Made by a program: the position numbers and the translations under genes | Notes under the pieces: generated by a model | The model's database searches: none | The model's input: only the letters and a program-made list of their open reading frames with translations | What the model was told of the DNA's origin: nothing | Shown here: positions 36,498 through 45,765 of the stretch, one piece after another | How positions within the stretch are numbered: the stretch's first letter is position 1 | Layout: each line of letters opens with the position of its first letter | Source: Enterobacter sp. 10-1 | GTDB lineage: Bacteria > Pseudomonadota > Gammaproteobacteria > Enterobacterales > Enterobacteriaceae | DNA: 64,000 nt | Assembly (NCBI GenBank): GCA_002270295.1 | Contig: NISF01000003.1 | Span: 124,001-188,000 of the forward strand | Reading direction: 5' to 3'

Positions 36498-36557
36498 CGT
36501 GGTATTCAGAAACGAAAAAGCGGGTGTGAAGGATATGAGTGGTGGGTCGTGCAGGAT
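36498..36557 (-). pseudogene. Duplicated tRNA-Lys 3' end with degenerate downstream flank
   Basis: TGGTGGGTCGTGCAGGAT at 36540-36557 repeats exactly the 3' 18 bases (minus strand, including CCA) of the intact tRNA-Lys at 36720. The flank is duplicated too: CAGAAACGAAAAA-GCG occurs at 36507-36522 and 36679-36695. The rest of the tRNA is missing or interrupted: the next T-arm bases, TCGAACCTGCG, occur at 36633-36643 after a 75-base insertion. It is either a decayed second tRNA-Lys gene or an attachment-site-like scar. Confidence 0.7.
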
Positions 36558-36663
36558 ATCACTCGTCTCATCCTGAGACTCGCCCAGCGGGTCGCCGCAG
36601 GCGGCGATGCAAAATCGTTCCCGACGATTTTGTCGAACCTGCGGCAGGTTCTCATCCTGCACG
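36558..36663. repeat. Array of four hairpins bounded by tRNA-Lys T-arm sequences
   Basis: Four successive inverted repeats: GTCTCA-TCC-TGAGAC (36565-36579); TCGCCGC-AG-GCGGCGA (36592-36607); AAAATCGT around TCCCG to ACGATTTT (36611-36631); GAACCTGC-G-GCAGGTTC (36635-36651). An outer pair GTGCAGGAT (36549-36557) and ATCCTGCAC (36654-36662) encloses all four. 36643-36663 is also an inverted copy of the tRNA-Lys T-arm (about 18 of 21 matches). The unit could be a mobile palindromic repeat, but I cannot assign it to a known family. Confidence 0.7.
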
Positions 36664-36686
36664 GTTAAGCATGGTGTGCAGAAACG

Positions 36687-36712
36687 AAAAAAGCGCCTAA
36701 AGGCGCTTTTTT
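36687..36712. terminator. Terminator of the tRNA-Val/Lys operon
   Basis: AAAAAAGCGCC, loop TAAA, GGCGCTTTTTT. On the minus strand it follows the tRNA-Lys CCA end by 7 bases and ends the tRNA operon; it is symmetrical enough to act on plus-strand transcripts from yfeR too. Confidence 0.9.
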
Positions 36713-36719
36713 CTGAATA

Positions 36720-36795
36720 TGGTGGGTCGTGCAGGATTCGAACCTGCGACCAATTGATTAAAAGTCAACTGCTCTACCAACTGAGCTAACGACCC
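36720..36795 (-). tRNA. lysV: tRNA-Lys (anticodon TTT)
   Basis: A 76-base gene with encoded CCA. On the minus strand it starts GGGTCGTTAGCTCAGTTGG, has anticodon loop CTTTTAA (TTT), T-arm GCAGGTTCGAATCCTGC and ends ACGACCCACCA; acceptor GGGTCGT pairs ACGACCC. It is last in the Val-Val-Val-Lys operon, the order of valU-valX-valY-lysV in E. coli. The symbol follows E. coli synteny. Confidence 0.97.
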
Positions 36796-36799
36796 GAAG

Positions 36800-36875
36800 T
36801 GGTGGGTGATGACGGGATCGAACCGCCGACCCCCTCCTTGTAAGGGAGGTGCTCTCCCAGCTGAGCTAATCACCC
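36800..36875 (-). tRNA. valY: tRNA-Val (anticodon TAC), third copy in the operon
   Basis: A 76-base gene with encoded CCA; acceptor GGGTGAT pairs ATCACCC, anticodon loop CTTACAA (TAC), T-loop TTCGATC. It lies only 4 bases upstream of tRNA-Lys on the transcript. Confidence 0.96.
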
Positions 36876-36922
36876 ACTTCGGTACTTCACATTTTTAACA
36901 AGAAATCCAGCTGGCGAGAAAG

Positions 36923-36998
36923 TGGTGGGTGATGACGGGATCGAACCGCCGACCCCCTCCTTGTAAGGGAGGTGCTCTCCCAGCTGAGCTAATCACCC
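36923..36998 (-). tRNA. valX: tRNA-Val (anticodon TAC), second copy in the operon
   Basis: Same sequence as the copy at 36800 over all 76 bases. It is separated from its neighbours by 47- and 44-base AT-rich spacers typical of processed tRNA transcripts. Confidence 0.96.
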
Positions 36999-37042
36999 AC
37001 TTCTCAATTTCTTGCTACACGGCGGAGACTACTTAAAGTAGT

Positions 37043-37118
37043 TGGTGGGTGATGACGGGTTCGAACCGCCGACCCCCTCCTTGTAAGGGAGGTGCTCTCC
37101 CAGCTGAGCTAATCACCC
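37043..37118 (-). tRNA. valU: tRNA-Val (anticodon TAC), promoter-proximal copy
   Basis: First tRNA in the operon. It differs from the other two at one T-loop base (TTCGAAC instead of TTCGATC); acceptor and anticodon arms are unchanged. The difference is compatible with function and separates this copy from the two identical ones. Confidence 0.96.
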
Positions 37119-37135
37119 CCGCTGTGTGGAGTCGC

Positions 37136-37163
37136 ATTATAGGGAGAGTTGAAAATGAGTCAA
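37136..37163 (-). promoter_or_regulatory. tRNA-Val/Lys operon promoter
   Basis: On the minus strand, -35 TTGACT and -10 TATAAT are 16 bases apart, followed by a GC-rich discriminator GCGACTCC. The mature tRNA-Val 5' end lies about 18 bases downstream of the -10. The GC-rich discriminator is typical of stringently controlled stable-RNA promoters. Confidence 0.85.
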
Positions 37164-37377
37164 CGCCTTTTCTAAATAATTTGTTTGTTCGTCGTAAAAT
37201 TAAACAAAACGATCGCGAAAGCATCCGCAGCGCATGATTTATAAACAAAAATGGCAAAGCGTGACGTTCAGACGGGAACTCCATTGAGGAATCAGCCTAC
37301 GGTGTTAGAATATTGAGCCATAAATACCAACAGACTCTGCCGGTTGTCGGCATCTTTATTAAACGTAAGGCCATTTC

Positions 37378-38796
37378 ATGAAAATCAAAACTCGCTTCGC
37401 GCCCAGCCCGACAGGCTATCTGCACGTTGGCGGCGCGCGTACTGCTCTCTACTCCTGGCTTTTTGCCCGCAATAACAACGGTGAGTTTGTACTGCGTATT
37501 GAAGACACCGATCTTGAGCGCTCCACGCCGGAAGCAATTGAAGCCATTATGGATGGGATGAACTGGCTGAATCTGGAATGGGACGAAGGTCCGTATTTCC
37601 AGACTAAACGTTTTGACCGTTACAACGCCGTTATTGATGAAATGCTGGTAGCGGGCACGGCCTATAAATGCTACTGCTCTAAAGAGCGTCTGGACGCTCT
37701 GCGCGAAGAGCAGATGGCAAATGGCGAAAAACCTCGCTATGACGGGCGCTGTCGCCATGGTCACGAACACCATGCGGATAACGAACCGTGCGTGGTGCGT
37801 TTTGCCAACCCGCAGGACGGTTCCGTCATCTTTGACGATCAGATCCGCGGACCGATTGAATTCAGTAATCAGGAGCTGGACGATCTGATCATCCGCCGCA
37901 CCGACGGCTCCCCGACCTATAACTTCTGCGTTGTCGTGGATGACTGGGATATGGAGATCACGCACGTGATCCGTGGTGAAGACCATATCAACAATACCCC
38001 GCGCCAGATCAATATCCTTAAGGCATTGAACGCGCCGGTACCGGTATATGCGCACGTTTCGATGATCAATGGCGATGACGGCAAAAAGCTCTCCAAGCGT
38101 CATGGCGCGGTGAGCGTGATGCAGTACCGCGACGATGGCTACCTGCCTGAAGCGCTGTTGAACTATCTGGTACGTCTGGGCTGGTCCAGCGGCGATCAGG
38201 AGATCTTCTCTCGTGAAGAGATGATTAAGCTCTTCTCCCTCGGCGCGGTCAGCAAATCCGCCAGCGCGTTTAACACCGAGAAGCTGCAGTGGCTGAATCA
38301 TCACTACATTAACTCTCTGGCACCGGAGTATGTGGCAACGCATCTGCAATGGCATATCGAGCAGGAAAATATCGATACCCGTAACGGCCCGCAGCTGGCT
38401 GAACTGGTGAAGCTGCTCGGCGAGCGTTGCAAAACGCTGAAGGAGATGGCGGCGAGCTGCCGTTACTTCTATGAAGAGTTCGACGAGTTTGACGCCGACG
38501 CGGCGAAAAAACATCTGCGCCCGGTTGCGCGTCAGCCTCTGGAAGTCGTGCGCGATAAGCTGGCTGCGGTGACCGACTGGACGGCAGAGAACGTTCATCA
38601 CGCTATTCAGGCAACGGCGGACGAGCTGGAAGTCGGGATGGGTAAAGTCGGGATGCCGCTGCGCGTTGCGGTTACCGGCGCTGGACAATCCCCGGCTCTC
38701 GACGTGACTGTTCATGCGATTGGTAAATCCCGCAGCGTAGAACGCATCAACAAAGCGCTGGCATTTATTGCTGAACGCGAAAGCCAGCAGTCCTGA
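37378..38796 (+). CDS. gltX: Glutamyl-tRNA synthetase
   Basis: Class I synthetase charging tRNA-Glu, 472 residues (E. coli 471). The HIGH-type motif is in [20 protein letters not shown] (about 9-20) and the KMSKS-type motif in [14 protein letters not shown]. The zinc site cysteines are in [11 protein letters not shown] and [10 protein letters not shown]. Regulation by divergent tRNA-Val transcription, described in E. coli, is possible since the tRNA promoter lies about 215 bases upstream on the other strand. Confidence 0.98.
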   Translation: MKIKTRFAPSPTGYLHVGGARTALYSWLFARNNNGEFVLRIEDTDLERSTPEAIEAIMDGMNWLNLEWDEGPYFQTKRFDRYNAVIDEMLVAGTAYKCYCSKERLDALREEQMANGEKPRYDGRCRHGHEHHADNEPCVVRFANPQDGSVIFDDQIRGPIEFSNQELDDLIIRRTDGSPTYNFCVVVDDWDMEITHVIRGEDHINNTPRQINILKALNAPVPVYAHVSMINGDDGKKLSKRHGAVSVMQYRDDGYLPEALLNYLVRLGWSSGDQEIFSREEMIKLFSLGAVSKSASAFNTEKLQWLNHHYINSLAPEYVATHLQWHIEQENIDTRNGPQLAELVKLLGERCKTLKEMAASCRYFYEEFDEFDADAAKKHLRPVARQPLEVVRDKLAAVTDWTAENVHHAIQATADELEVGMGKVGMPLRVAVTGAGQSPALDVTVHAIGKSRSVERINKALAFIAERESQQS

Positions 38797-38815
38797 GCAT
38801 CATAAGCTACGCATA

Positions 38816-38843
38816 ACGGCAGGTATATTCCTGCCGTTTTTTT
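38816..38843. terminator. Terminator between gltX and yfeD
   Basis: ACGGCAGG, loop TATATT, CCTGCCGT followed by TTTTTTA, 19 bases after the gltX stop. The T-run touches the yfeD stop codon, so the structure mainly serves gltX. Confidence 0.9.
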
Positions 38844-39246
38844 ACTCTTTCGACCGCTCGCCGCTAATTCCCAGACGCGATAAAAATCCGCTGATGCCTT
38901 CTCTTGCAAGAAAGTCCCGCAAATGCTGCTGTTCTTCTGGCGTCATCAGATGGAGCGTCTCGGCAATTTGTCGCCAGATAGCCCCTGCATCATTAATAAA
39001 ATAGTGGCCAGGCGGTTCAGCCAGCTGATAATCGGCAATCAGATGCCGCAGCGCGGGAATATTTGCCAGAAAATCGAGAACCGTCCTGTCGATAACGATG
39101 AGACGGGCACGCCCACCTTTGACGCCGGGAATAGCCTCCGTACGCCATTTTTGCTCTCTGACCCAGCGGTTAATCGTTTGTCTGGCGAGGCCAAGACATT
39201 CCGCAAGCTCTGCCGGGGTCATCTTATCTTTTAATTTCATCATCAT
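38842..39246 (-). CDS. yfeD: DUF1323 DNA-binding protein YfeD
   Basis: About 134 residues, beginning MMMKLKDKMTPAELAECLGL; three consecutive ATGs make the exact start uncertain. The N-terminal helix-turn-helix (LAECLGLARQTINRWVREQKW) and the VKGGRARLIVID segment define DUF1323. The C-terminal part ends with the conserved FLAREGISGFLSRLGI. It starts 4 bases after the yfeC stop and is probably coupled to it. It resembles E. coli YfeD, a predicted regulator. Confidence 0.88.
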   Translation of the reverse strand: MMMKLKDKMTPAELAECLGLARQTINRWVREQKWRTEAIPGVKGGRARLIVIDRTVLDFLANIPALRHLIADYQLAEPPGHYFINDAGAIWRQIAETLHLMTPEEQQHLRDFLAREGISGFLSRLGISGERSKE

Positions 39247-39250
39247 GTTA

Positions 39251-39601
39251 CTAGTCGCGAATATCCAGGCGATGGAGTAAGCCGGTAATACCTTCACGCA
39301 GCAGAAGTGACATCAGCTTTTTCTGTTCGCCGGGGGTCATCTCTTTGCTGAGCGTAAGAAGCAGCGGCTCAAGGTCGTTTTCTACGGTGGCATAAGGGGA
39401 AGGCGTTTCCGCCACGCGCTGGGCGCTGCGAATAAAATCGCGCACCTGCTCGTTTACGTGCACGAGGCGAGCTTTGCCTCCCTGCACGCCGGGTCGGGGG
39501 GATGTTTGCCATCCTTCTTTGCGTACCCACTTATTGATCGTCTGCCGGCTGAAGCCAGTGAGATGGGCGATTTCTTCAGGTGTCATTCGTTCCTTGAGCA
39601 T
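39251..39601 (-). CDS. yfeC: DUF1323 DNA-binding protein YfeC
   Basis: A 116-residue paralogue of the adjacent YfeD: helix-turn-helix IAHLTGFSRQTINKWVRKEGW, then VQGGKARLVHVNEQV and the C-terminal LLREGITGLLHRLDIRD. It matches E. coli YfeC (about 119 residues). YfeC is reported as a transcriptional regulator in pathogenic E. coli; targets here are unknown. The two genes form a small operon between gltX and the tRNA-Ala genes, as in E. coli. Confidence 0.9.
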   Translation of the reverse strand: MLKERMTPEEIAHLTGFSRQTINKWVRKEGWQTSPRPGVQGGKARLVHVNEQVRDFIRSAQRVAETPSPYATVENDLEPLLLTLSKEMTPGEQKKLMSLLLREGITGLLHRLDIRD

Positions 39602-39759
39602 ACTATTTCCTGAATAAAAATGTGGGAATTAGTTGTTCATGTTATAGCATCCTTTTACATGAAAGAGTGACATGTTTAACTTCTCCCTGCGATAAGCTTC
39701 GCAATGTCAGCTATTTGCCTGCTTTTTCAGCGATCAAATTAAGAGGGGTGATTTTGCCG

Positions 39760-39788
39760 TTGACACCTGACGAAGGAATTCATATTAT
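39760..39788 (+). promoter_or_regulatory. tRNA-Ala operon promoter
   Basis: -35 TTGACA (39760-39765) and -10 TATTAT (39783-39788) with a 17-base spacer, followed by the GC-rich discriminator GCGGCCCG. The expected start lies about 25 bases before the first tRNA-Ala: a strong, stringent-type stable RNA promoter. Confidence 0.9.
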
Positions 39789-39820
39789 GCGGCCCGTCAA
39801 CACGACACGTTTTATGTTAC

Positions 39821-39896
<76 letters not shown>

Positions 39897-39936
39897 AATC
39901 CTGTCCCCATCAGGTTTGGTTTTAAAACGTTCTGTT

Positions 39937-40012
<76 letters not shown>

Positions 40013-40020
40013 AATATCGA

Positions 40021-40046
40021 AACCCTCGCTACGGCGGGGGTTTTTT
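40021..40046 (+). terminator. Terminator of the tRNA-Ala operon
   Basis: AACCCTCGC, loop TACG, GCGGGGGTT followed by six T. One mismatch sits in an otherwise strong 9-bp stem. Confidence 0.88.
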
Positions 40047-40220
40047 GTTTTCCTCCTGCCAACGTAAAGCACTCTGTGCTTACGTCAGAAAATCTCCTGC
40101 TATTAGAGTGAAATGTAATTTAAGATTTTTCCCTGGCTTATTACCTTGCCTGCCATAATTAACCAACATAGTATTTGTATATTAAATATAATTCCGGCGC
40201 GGGAGCTTTAATTAACAATA

Positions 40221-42401
40221 ATGACAGGCAAATTTAACATTAACATCAGAAGATCTTTACTCGCGTTGATCGTTTGTTTAATTACAATTCCATTAGCCAG
40301 ATTTATTTCACCTCAGGCAATGATTGACGGTAACCAAATATTTCTCGCCTGGTTACCGCTAAGTATGATGTACGCGGTTATCTTTATTTTTGGCCGCTAT
40401 GCGATTGGCCCGCTGATTATCGCCTTTGCTATCACCAACGCCTGGATAATCCCGCTGACGGTACCGCAGGCGGCAATCTTATTATTCTGCCAGCTGTTCT
40501 CGGTGCTGGCCTCATGCGCCATTGTCCGCATGCTGCTTGGTAAAGCGTGGCGCAGCGGGTTAACGGCGAAGCGGATGGGCATCAGAATCTTTTGGGGCGG
40601 ATTTTTTGCTCCCGTGCTCATGAAAGTTACCATGTATCTGGCGGGGGTGTTTTTTTCTTTCCCTCTGGTTATATCGAGCTATTTCAAAGATATGCCGGCA
40701 ATTTATACCATTATAGATATTCAGAGTTTGATTTGCGCTGCATTAATTTTTACCACCTTCTTTTATTATCCTTTGCGGATGATTATCAATCCGCGTTTTG
40801 CCCGCACATTCTGGCTCCATCATTGTCAACCGTGGCTTACGCGCGAGCGTCGGATATTTACGCTGTACTGGTTCATAGCGCTCGTGGCAATATTACTGGT
40901 GCTCTGTGCACCTTATAACTCTGTTTTTATTGCCGGTTATTTGGTACCACTTATTTTCATCCTTTATTTTATTGGTATTAGCCGGCTGGGCCATGCGCTG
41001 ATTCGTATTTCATGGTCCGTTTCAGCATTTTTACTGGTCGCGTATAATCAAAATTTCCTGCAGGGCGTAAAGACAGAATACGCATTATCATTTGTTCTCT
41101 CGGTACTCATCTCATTCACCATCTGCTTGTTTTATATGCTGGATATCTACGCTCAGAACGAGCGAATCAAGCTCAGATGGCGAGATCAGGCGCAGGAGGA
41201 CCCGCTGACCGGGCTGCCTAATCTTCGCGCGCTGGAGTGTCATTTACGCCGCAATCCCGAAGTAGCCATCAGCAGCCTGCGAATTGATAACCTGGATTTC
41301 CTCAGCCGCCATTACGGCATGATGATGCGCGTGCACTGCAAGCGGCAAATTGCCGCTAAGGTACAGCCGCTACTGGGGCCGGGAGATAAAATATTTCAGC
41401 TACCCGGTAGCGAGCTGCTGCTGGTGCTGTGCGGGCCGGAACCCGAGGCGCGGCTAGGCCACATCGTGGCGATTCTTAACCACAAGAAATTTATCTGGAA
41501 TAACCAGGCGCTGGATCTGGAGTTTGGCGCATCGTGGGGCAGGCATCACGGCGTCGAGGCCGAGCTTCATCCGATGCTGGGCCAGCTGAGCTGGCTTTCG
41601 GAGCAGGCCGGCGCCACGCAGCGGGTGCTGGCGCTGGATGCGGCGCAGGAGCAGGTTTCCGATCAAACCAGCGAACAGGTGCGTATGCTGACCCGGATCA
41701 AGCAGGCGCTCAATAAACGCGATCTCGTGCTGTATGCCCAGCCGATCCGGAACGCGGCGGGGGAGGGCTATTATGAAGTGCTTACGCGGATGCAGTGCGG
41801 AGAAACCGTCATTACGCCGGAGCGGTTTATTCCGCTCATCGTACAGTTCAACCTGAGCCAGCGTTTCGACATGCTGGTGCTGGAAACGTTGTTCAGCACG
41901 CTACACCGGCATCCGGGCCAGCACTTCTCCGTTAATCTGCTGCCCTACACCCTGATGCAGCGCGATAGCGCGGCGCAGATTATTGCTTTGTTCAGGCGCT
42001 ACCAGCTCCAGGGCGAAGCGATTACCATCGAAATTACCGAAGAGCAGGCATTCTGCGATGAGCAAACCAGCCTGCACAACATCCAGCAGCTGCGGGATTT
42101 TGGCTGCGCCATTGCTATCGATGACTTCGGTACCGGCTATGCGAACTATGAGCGACTGAAAAGGCTCCAGGCGGATATCGTGAAGATTGACGGCTGCTTC
42201 GTGCGCGACGTGGAGACCGATCCTCTGGATGCGATCATTATTAAATCCATTATCGAGATGGCGAGGGTGAAAAATCTGACGGTTGTGGCGGAGTACGTGG
42301 AAACGGAAGAGCAGAAGGCGCGGCTGCTGGCGCTCGGCGTCGACTATTTGCAGGGCTACCTGATCGGCAAGCCTCGGCCGCTTCAGGAATTACAGGCGTA
42401 A
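40221..42401 (+). CDS. pdeA: Cyclic-di-GMP phosphodiesterase PdeA (YfeA)
   Basis: A 726-residue inner-membrane protein (E. coli PdeA 729). The N-terminal half (about 1-310) has eight to ten hydrophobic segments. It is followed by a degenerate GGDEF domain (LPGSELLL replaces GGDEF, so no cyclase activity is expected) and a C-terminal EAL domain. EAL residues are preserved: YYEVLTRM for the EAL motif, NLLP, IEITEEQ, the metal-binding IDDFGTGYANYE, VKIDG, the late glutamate in VVAEYVETEEQ, and QGYLIGKP. It should hydrolyse c-di-GMP to pGpG. An in-frame terminator follows at 42403. Confidence 0.93.
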   Translation: MTGKFNINIRRSLLALIVCLITIPLARFISPQAMIDGNQIFLAWLPLSMMYAVIFIFGRYAIGPLIIAFAITNAWIIPLTVPQAAILLFCQLFSVLASCAIVRMLLGKAWRSGLTAKRMGIRIFWGGFFAPVLMKVTMYLAGVFFSFPLVISSYFKDMPAIYTIIDIQSLICAALIFTTFFYYPLRMIINPRFARTFWLHHCQPWLTRERRIFTLYWFIALVAILLVLCAPYNSVFIAGYLVPLIFILYFIGISRLGHALIRISWSVSAFLLVAYNQNFLQGVKTEYALSFVLSVLISFTICLFYMLDIYAQNERIKLRWRDQAQEDPLTGLPNLRALECHLRRNPEVAISSLRIDNLDFLSRHYGMMMRVHCKRQIAAKVQPLLGPGDKIFQLPGSELLLVLCGPEPEARLGHIVAILNHKKFIWNNQALDLEFGASWGRHHGVEAELHPMLGQLSWLSEQAGATQRVLALDAAQEQVSDQTSEQVRMLTRIKQALNKRDLVLYAQPIRNAAGEGYYEVLTRMQCGETVITPERFIPLIVQFNLSQRFDMLVLETLFSTLHRHPGQHFSVNLLPYTLMQRDSAAQIIALFRRYQLQGEAITIEITEEQAFCDEQTSLHNIQQLRDFGCAIAIDDFGTGYANYERLKRLQADIVKIDGCFVRDVETDPLDAIIIKSIIEMARVKNLTVVAEYVETEEQKARLLALGVDYLQGYLIGKPRPLQELQA

Positions 42402-42402
42402 A

Positions 42403-42426
42403 AAAGCCGGGACCAGCCCGGCTTTT
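42403..42426. terminator. Terminator between pdeA and nupC
   Basis: AAA-GCCGGG, loop ACCAG, CCCGGC-TTTT between convergent stop codons; A/T flanks suit both strands. Confidence 0.88.
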
Positions 42427-42442
42427 GCACAACCTTAAGAAA

Positions 42443-43645
42443 TTACAGTACCAGCGCGGCGATAGACGCTGAGAGCACGCTCACCAGGGTCGAGCCGTAA
42501 ACCAGCTTCAGGCCAAAGCGGGAAACAACGTTACCCTGCTCTTCGTTCAGGCCTTTAATCGCCCCGGCAATAATCCCGATTGAGGAGAAGTTGGCGAAGG
42601 AGACCAGGAAGATGGAGATAATGCCTTCCGCGCGCGGAGAGAGCGTGCTGGCAATTTTCTGCAGATCCATCATTGCGACAAATTCGTTTGAAACCAGCTT
42701 GGTGGCCATAATACTGCCGACCTGCAGCGCTTCACCAGCCGGCACGCCCATCACCCATGCAATCGGGTAGAAGATGTAGCCGAGGATGCCCTGGAAGGAG
42801 ATGCTGTAACCGAACCAACCGGTAACGGTCGCGAACAGGGCGTTCAGCGCAGAGATCAGCGCGATGAAGCCAATCAGCATCGCGGCAACGATAATCGCTA
42901 CTTTAAAGCCTGCCAGGATGTACTCACCCAGCATTTCAAAGAAGCTCTGGCCTTCATGCAGATTCGACATCTGCAGATTTTCTTCGCTTTCATCAACGCG
43001 GTACGGGTTAATCAGCGACAGTACGATAAAGGTGCTGAACATATTAAGCACCAGCGCCGCAACGACATATTTCGGCTGCAGCATCGTCATGTACGCGCCG
43101 ACGATAGACATGGAAACGGTGGACATCGCGGTAGCCGCCATGGTGTACATGCGGTTACGCGACATTTTGCCGAGGATATCTTTATACGCGATAAAGTTTT
43201 CCGACTGGCCCAGAATCAGCGAGCTGACTGCGTTGAATGATTCCAGTTTACCCATGCCGTTAATTTTGGACAGCACGGTACCGATCGCGCGAATGACGAT
43301 AGGCAGGATGCGGATATGCTGCAAAATACCGATTAGCGCGGAAATGAAGACGATTGGGCACAAAACCTTGAGGAAGAAGAAGGCGAGGCCTTTATCGTTC
43401 ATATTGCCGAAGACGAAGTTGGTCCCTTCGTTAGCAAAGCCGAGAAGTTTTTCGAACATCTCGGAGAATCCTTTCACGAAGCCCAGACCGATATCGGAGT
43501 TCAGGAAGAACCAGGCCAGCAAGACTTCAATGACTAGCAATTGAATAACATAACGAATACGAATCTGCTTACGGTTGTGGCTGACCAAAAGGGCCAAAAT
43601 AGCCACCACGACGATCGCGAGGATAAAGTGCAGGACGCGGTCCAT
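42443..43645 (-). CDS. nupC: Nucleoside:proton symporter NupC
   Basis: Concentrative nucleoside transporter importing pyrimidine nucleosides and adenosine with protons. The ATG at 43645 gives 400 residues, the E. coli length, with SD GGAGC and N-terminus [21 protein letters not shown] frame 13 codons longer lacks an SD. CNT-family motifs are [29 protein letters not shown] and [14 protein letters not shown]. In E. coli CRP and CytR control it; I found no CRP site with correct spacing here. Confidence 0.96.
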   Translation of the reverse strand: MDRVLHFILAIVVVAILALLVSHNRKQIRIRYVIQLLVIEVLLAWFFLNSDIGLGFVKGFSEMFEKLLGFANEGTNFVFGNMNDKGLAFFFLKVLCPIVFISALIGILQHIRILPIVIRAIGTVLSKINGMGKLESFNAVSSLILGQSENFIAYKDILGKMSRNRMYTMAATAMSTVSMSIVGAYMTMLQPKYVVAALVLNMFSTFIVLSLINPYRVDESEENLQMSNLHEGQSFFEMLGEYILAGFKVAIIVAAMLIGFIALISALNALFATVTGWFGYSISFQGILGYIFYPIAWVMGVPAGEALQVGSIMATKLVSNEFVAMMDLQKIASTLSPRAEGIISIFLVSFANFSSIGIIAGAIKGLNEEQGNVVSRFGLKLVYGSTLVSVLSASIAALVL

Positions 43646-43923
43646 ATTTGCTCCAAATATGAGGCAGGTTAAATTTCTGTGCACATTCTATGTAACAAGC
43701 CCAAAGAAAACGAGATCAAATCCACACTATTGCAAGGAACTGTGACTAATCACCAAAATAGTGATCAAACATACATTTTTGTTATGTTGCGTAAAGGTTT
43801 TAAAAGTTGCTTAGTTGTACTAATCTGATGACCAGGCGAGATGTACTTCCATCACTGCCACCTTTTCGTTGTTAGCCGCTATCGTTCCCCCCTATCAAAG
43901 CAATAATTATCGCCGTTATAAAT

Positions 43924-43942
43924 GAACTTGATAATCATTCGC
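43924..43942 (+). promoter_or_regulatory. Candidate Fur box upstream of mntH
   Basis: The 19-base segment around TTGATAATCATT matches the Fur consensus GATAATGATAATCATTATC at 14 positions. Fur repression of mntH by iron is known in E. coli and Salmonella. It sits 49 bases before the ATG. Confidence 0.6.
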
Positions 43943-43956
43943 ATTTTGGTAGCATC

Positions 43957-43978
43957 AAACATAGCAAAGGCTATATTT
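43957..43978 (+). promoter_or_regulatory. MntR box upstream of mntH
   Basis: AAACATAGC, AAAG, GCTATATTT: a 9-bp inverted repeat with one mismatch, almost identical to the known enterobacterial MntR operator. It ends 12 bases before the mntH ATG, overlapping the leader, consistent with manganese-dependent repression. Confidence 0.88.
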
Positions 43979-43990
43979 CTGAGGCAGAAA

Positions 43991-45229
43991 ATGACAAGCA
44001 GTCGCGTTGAGAATAGCAGCGGTCGCGCAGCGCGCAAGATGAAGCTCGCTTTGATGGGGCCTGCCTTTATTGCTGCCATCGGGTATATCGATCCCGGTAA
44101 CTTTGCGACCAATATCCAGGCGGGCGCCAGTTTTGGCTACAAGCTGCTGTGGGTGGTGGTGTGGGCAAACCTGATGGCGATGCTGATTCAGGTTCTGTCG
44201 GCAAAGCTGGGAATTGCGACGGGTAAAAATCTCGCGGAGCAGATTCGCGATCACTATCCGCGCCCGGTGGTGTGGTTCTATTGGGTGCAGGCGGAAATTA
44301 TCGCCATGGCGACGGACCTGGCCGAGTTTATTGGCGCGGCGATCGGCTTTAAGCTGCTTCTTGGCGTCTCTTTACTACAGGGCGCGGTGTTGACCGGTAT
44401 CGCCACGTTTCTGATTTTGATGCTGCAGCGTCGCGGGCAAAAGCCGCTGGAGAAAGTGATTGGTGGGCTGCTGCTGTTTGTTGCCGGGGCCTACATCGCG
44501 GAGCTGATTTTCTCTCAGCCGGCGCTGGCGCCGCTGGCAAAAGGGATGATTATCCCGAGCCTGCCGAACGGGGAAGCGGTGTTCCTGGCGGCCGGGGTTC
44601 TGGGGGCAACCATTATGCCTCACGTTATCTATTTGCACTCGTCGCTGACCCAGAATCTGCATGACGGTTCGCGCAAAGAGCGCTATAACGCAACCCGCTG
44701 GGATGTGGCGATTGCGATGACGATTGCCGGCTTTGTCAATCTGGCGATGATGGCCACCGCCGCCGCCGCGTTTCACTTTAACGGCCATACCGGCGTCGCC
44801 GATCTTGATGCCGCCTACCTGACGCTGGAGCCGCTGCTGAGCCACGCCGCAGCAACTATATTCGGCCTCAGCCTGGTGGCTGCCGGGCTGTCGTCGACGG
44901 TTGTCGGCACGCTGGCGGGTCAGGTGGTGATGCAGGGGTTTATTCGTTTTCATATCCCACTGTGGTTTCGCCGGGCGATCACCATGCTGCCGTCGTTCAT
45001 CGTCATTATGATGGGGCTCGATCCGACCCGCATCCTGGTGATGAGTCAGGTACTGCTGAGCTTTGGTATTGCGCTGGCGCTGGTGCCGCTGCTGATCTTT
45101 ACCAGCAATCCGAAGCTGATGGGCGATCTGGTTAATAGCGCATGGATTAAGCGAACCGGCTGGGTCATCGTGGCGATTGTGGTTCTGCTGAACGGCTGGC
45201 TGCTGGTGGGGACGGCGTTCGGCTTATAA
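43991..45229 (+). CDS. mntH: Manganese/divalent-metal:proton symporter MntH
   Basis: Nramp-family inner-membrane importer of Mn(II) and Fe(II). The ATG at 43991 (SD GAGG) gives 412 residues, the E. coli length, beginning [20 protein letters not shown]. Metal-binding helix motifs are [12 protein letters not shown] (TM1) and the Nramp signature [13 protein letters not shown] (TM6). The control region has adjacent Fur- and MntR-type operators. A longer upstream frame overlaps those operators and is rejected. Confidence 0.97.
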   Translation: MTSSRVENSSGRAARKMKLALMGPAFIAAIGYIDPGNFATNIQAGASFGYKLLWVVVWANLMAMLIQVLSAKLGIATGKNLAEQIRDHYPRPVVWFYWVQAEIIAMATDLAEFIGAAIGFKLLLGVSLLQGAVLTGIATFLILMLQRRGQKPLEKVIGGLLLFVAGAYIAELIFSQPALAPLAKGMIIPSLPNGEAVFLAAGVLGATIMPHVIYLHSSLTQNLHDGSRKERYNATRWDVAIAMTIAGFVNLAMMATAAAAFHFNGHTGVADLDAAYLTLEPLLSHAAATIFGLSLVAAGLSSTVVGTLAGQVVMQGFIRFHIPLWFRRAITMLPSFIVIMMGLDPTRILVMSQVLLSFGIALALVPLLIFTSNPKLMGDLVNSAWIKRTGWVIVAIVVLLNGWLLVGTAFGL

Positions 45230-45240
45230 GTCGATAATAA

Positions 45241-45266
45241 ATTGGGGAGCCTTGCGGCTCCCCAAT
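45241..45266. terminator. Bidirectional terminator between mntH and ypeC
   Basis: ATTGGGGAGCC, loop TTGC, GGCTCCCCAAT: perfect 11-bp stem followed by TTT, between convergent genes. Confidence 0.9.
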
Positions 45267-45290
45267 TTGATTAAACTGATTGAAGGACAT

Positions 45291-45638
45291 TTAGTGATGG
45301 CCGTGGCCGGGTCCACGACCTCCCGGTCCCCGTCCCCAGCCGCCGCGACGGTCGTCGCGATCGTTCCAGCCCTCGCGATAGCCGCGTTCGTAGGCTTTGC
45401 GCTTATCCCAGCCGCGGTGACGGCCGTTGTCATGATGCCGCCAGCGGTTATCACGCCATTCGTAGTTACGACGCCAGTAATCACGGTCGCGCCAGCCGCC
45501 ACCGTCCCAGTAATTACCGTAGTTGTCGCGATCGCCTATTTGTAATTTTACAGATGGCAGCAGGGTGATTTCACCAGCGTTAGCAACTAACGGCGCTGAG
45601 GCCAGTAGCACTGCAGCCAGTATCAGTGACCTGAACAT
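45291..45638 (-). CDS. ypeC: DUF2502 exported protein YpeC
   Basis: Starts at 45638 (SD AAGGAG): signal peptide [21 protein letters not shown], then [20 protein letters not shown] and a strongly charged Arg/Asp/Trp/Gly/His tail ending [12 protein letters not shown]. 115 residues; E. coli YpeC is about 108, colinear except for the longer Gly-rich tail. Periplasmic and small; no function is established. Its histidine-rich C-terminus could bind metal, notable beside mntH, but that is speculation. Confidence 0.9.
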   Translation of the reverse strand: MFRSLILAAVLLASAPLVANAGEITLLPSVKLQIGDRDNYGNYWDGGGWRDRDYWRRNYEWRDNRWRHHDNGRHRGWDKRKAYERGYREGWNDRDDRRGGWGRGPGGRGPGHGHH

Positions 45639-45765
45639 ACTCTTCTCCTTCACGATCGAGCCTTGCGGCTTGTTAACGTGATAGTACGGAGCCGTTAAGC
45701 CCCGCAGCATTGGATGAACTCCTAAATCGCGGATAAGAGCACTTTTTGCTAAAGTAAGTTTTTGT

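Noticed and set aside
36800-37118. Three near-identical repeats with regular spacers, CRISPR-like at first sight
   Set aside because: Each repeat folds as a complete tRNA-Val with anticodon and CCA end; spacers are 44-47 bases of AT-rich tRNA-operon spacer and there are no cas genes.
37297-38715. 472-codon frame opposite gltX
   Set aside because: Antisense shadow starting and ending within unrelated sequence; gltX carries all synthetase motifs.
43690-43775. Possible CRP site for nupC (TGTGACTAATCACC)
   Set aside because: The half-sites are separated by 4 bases rather than 6, so it does not fit the CRP consensus.
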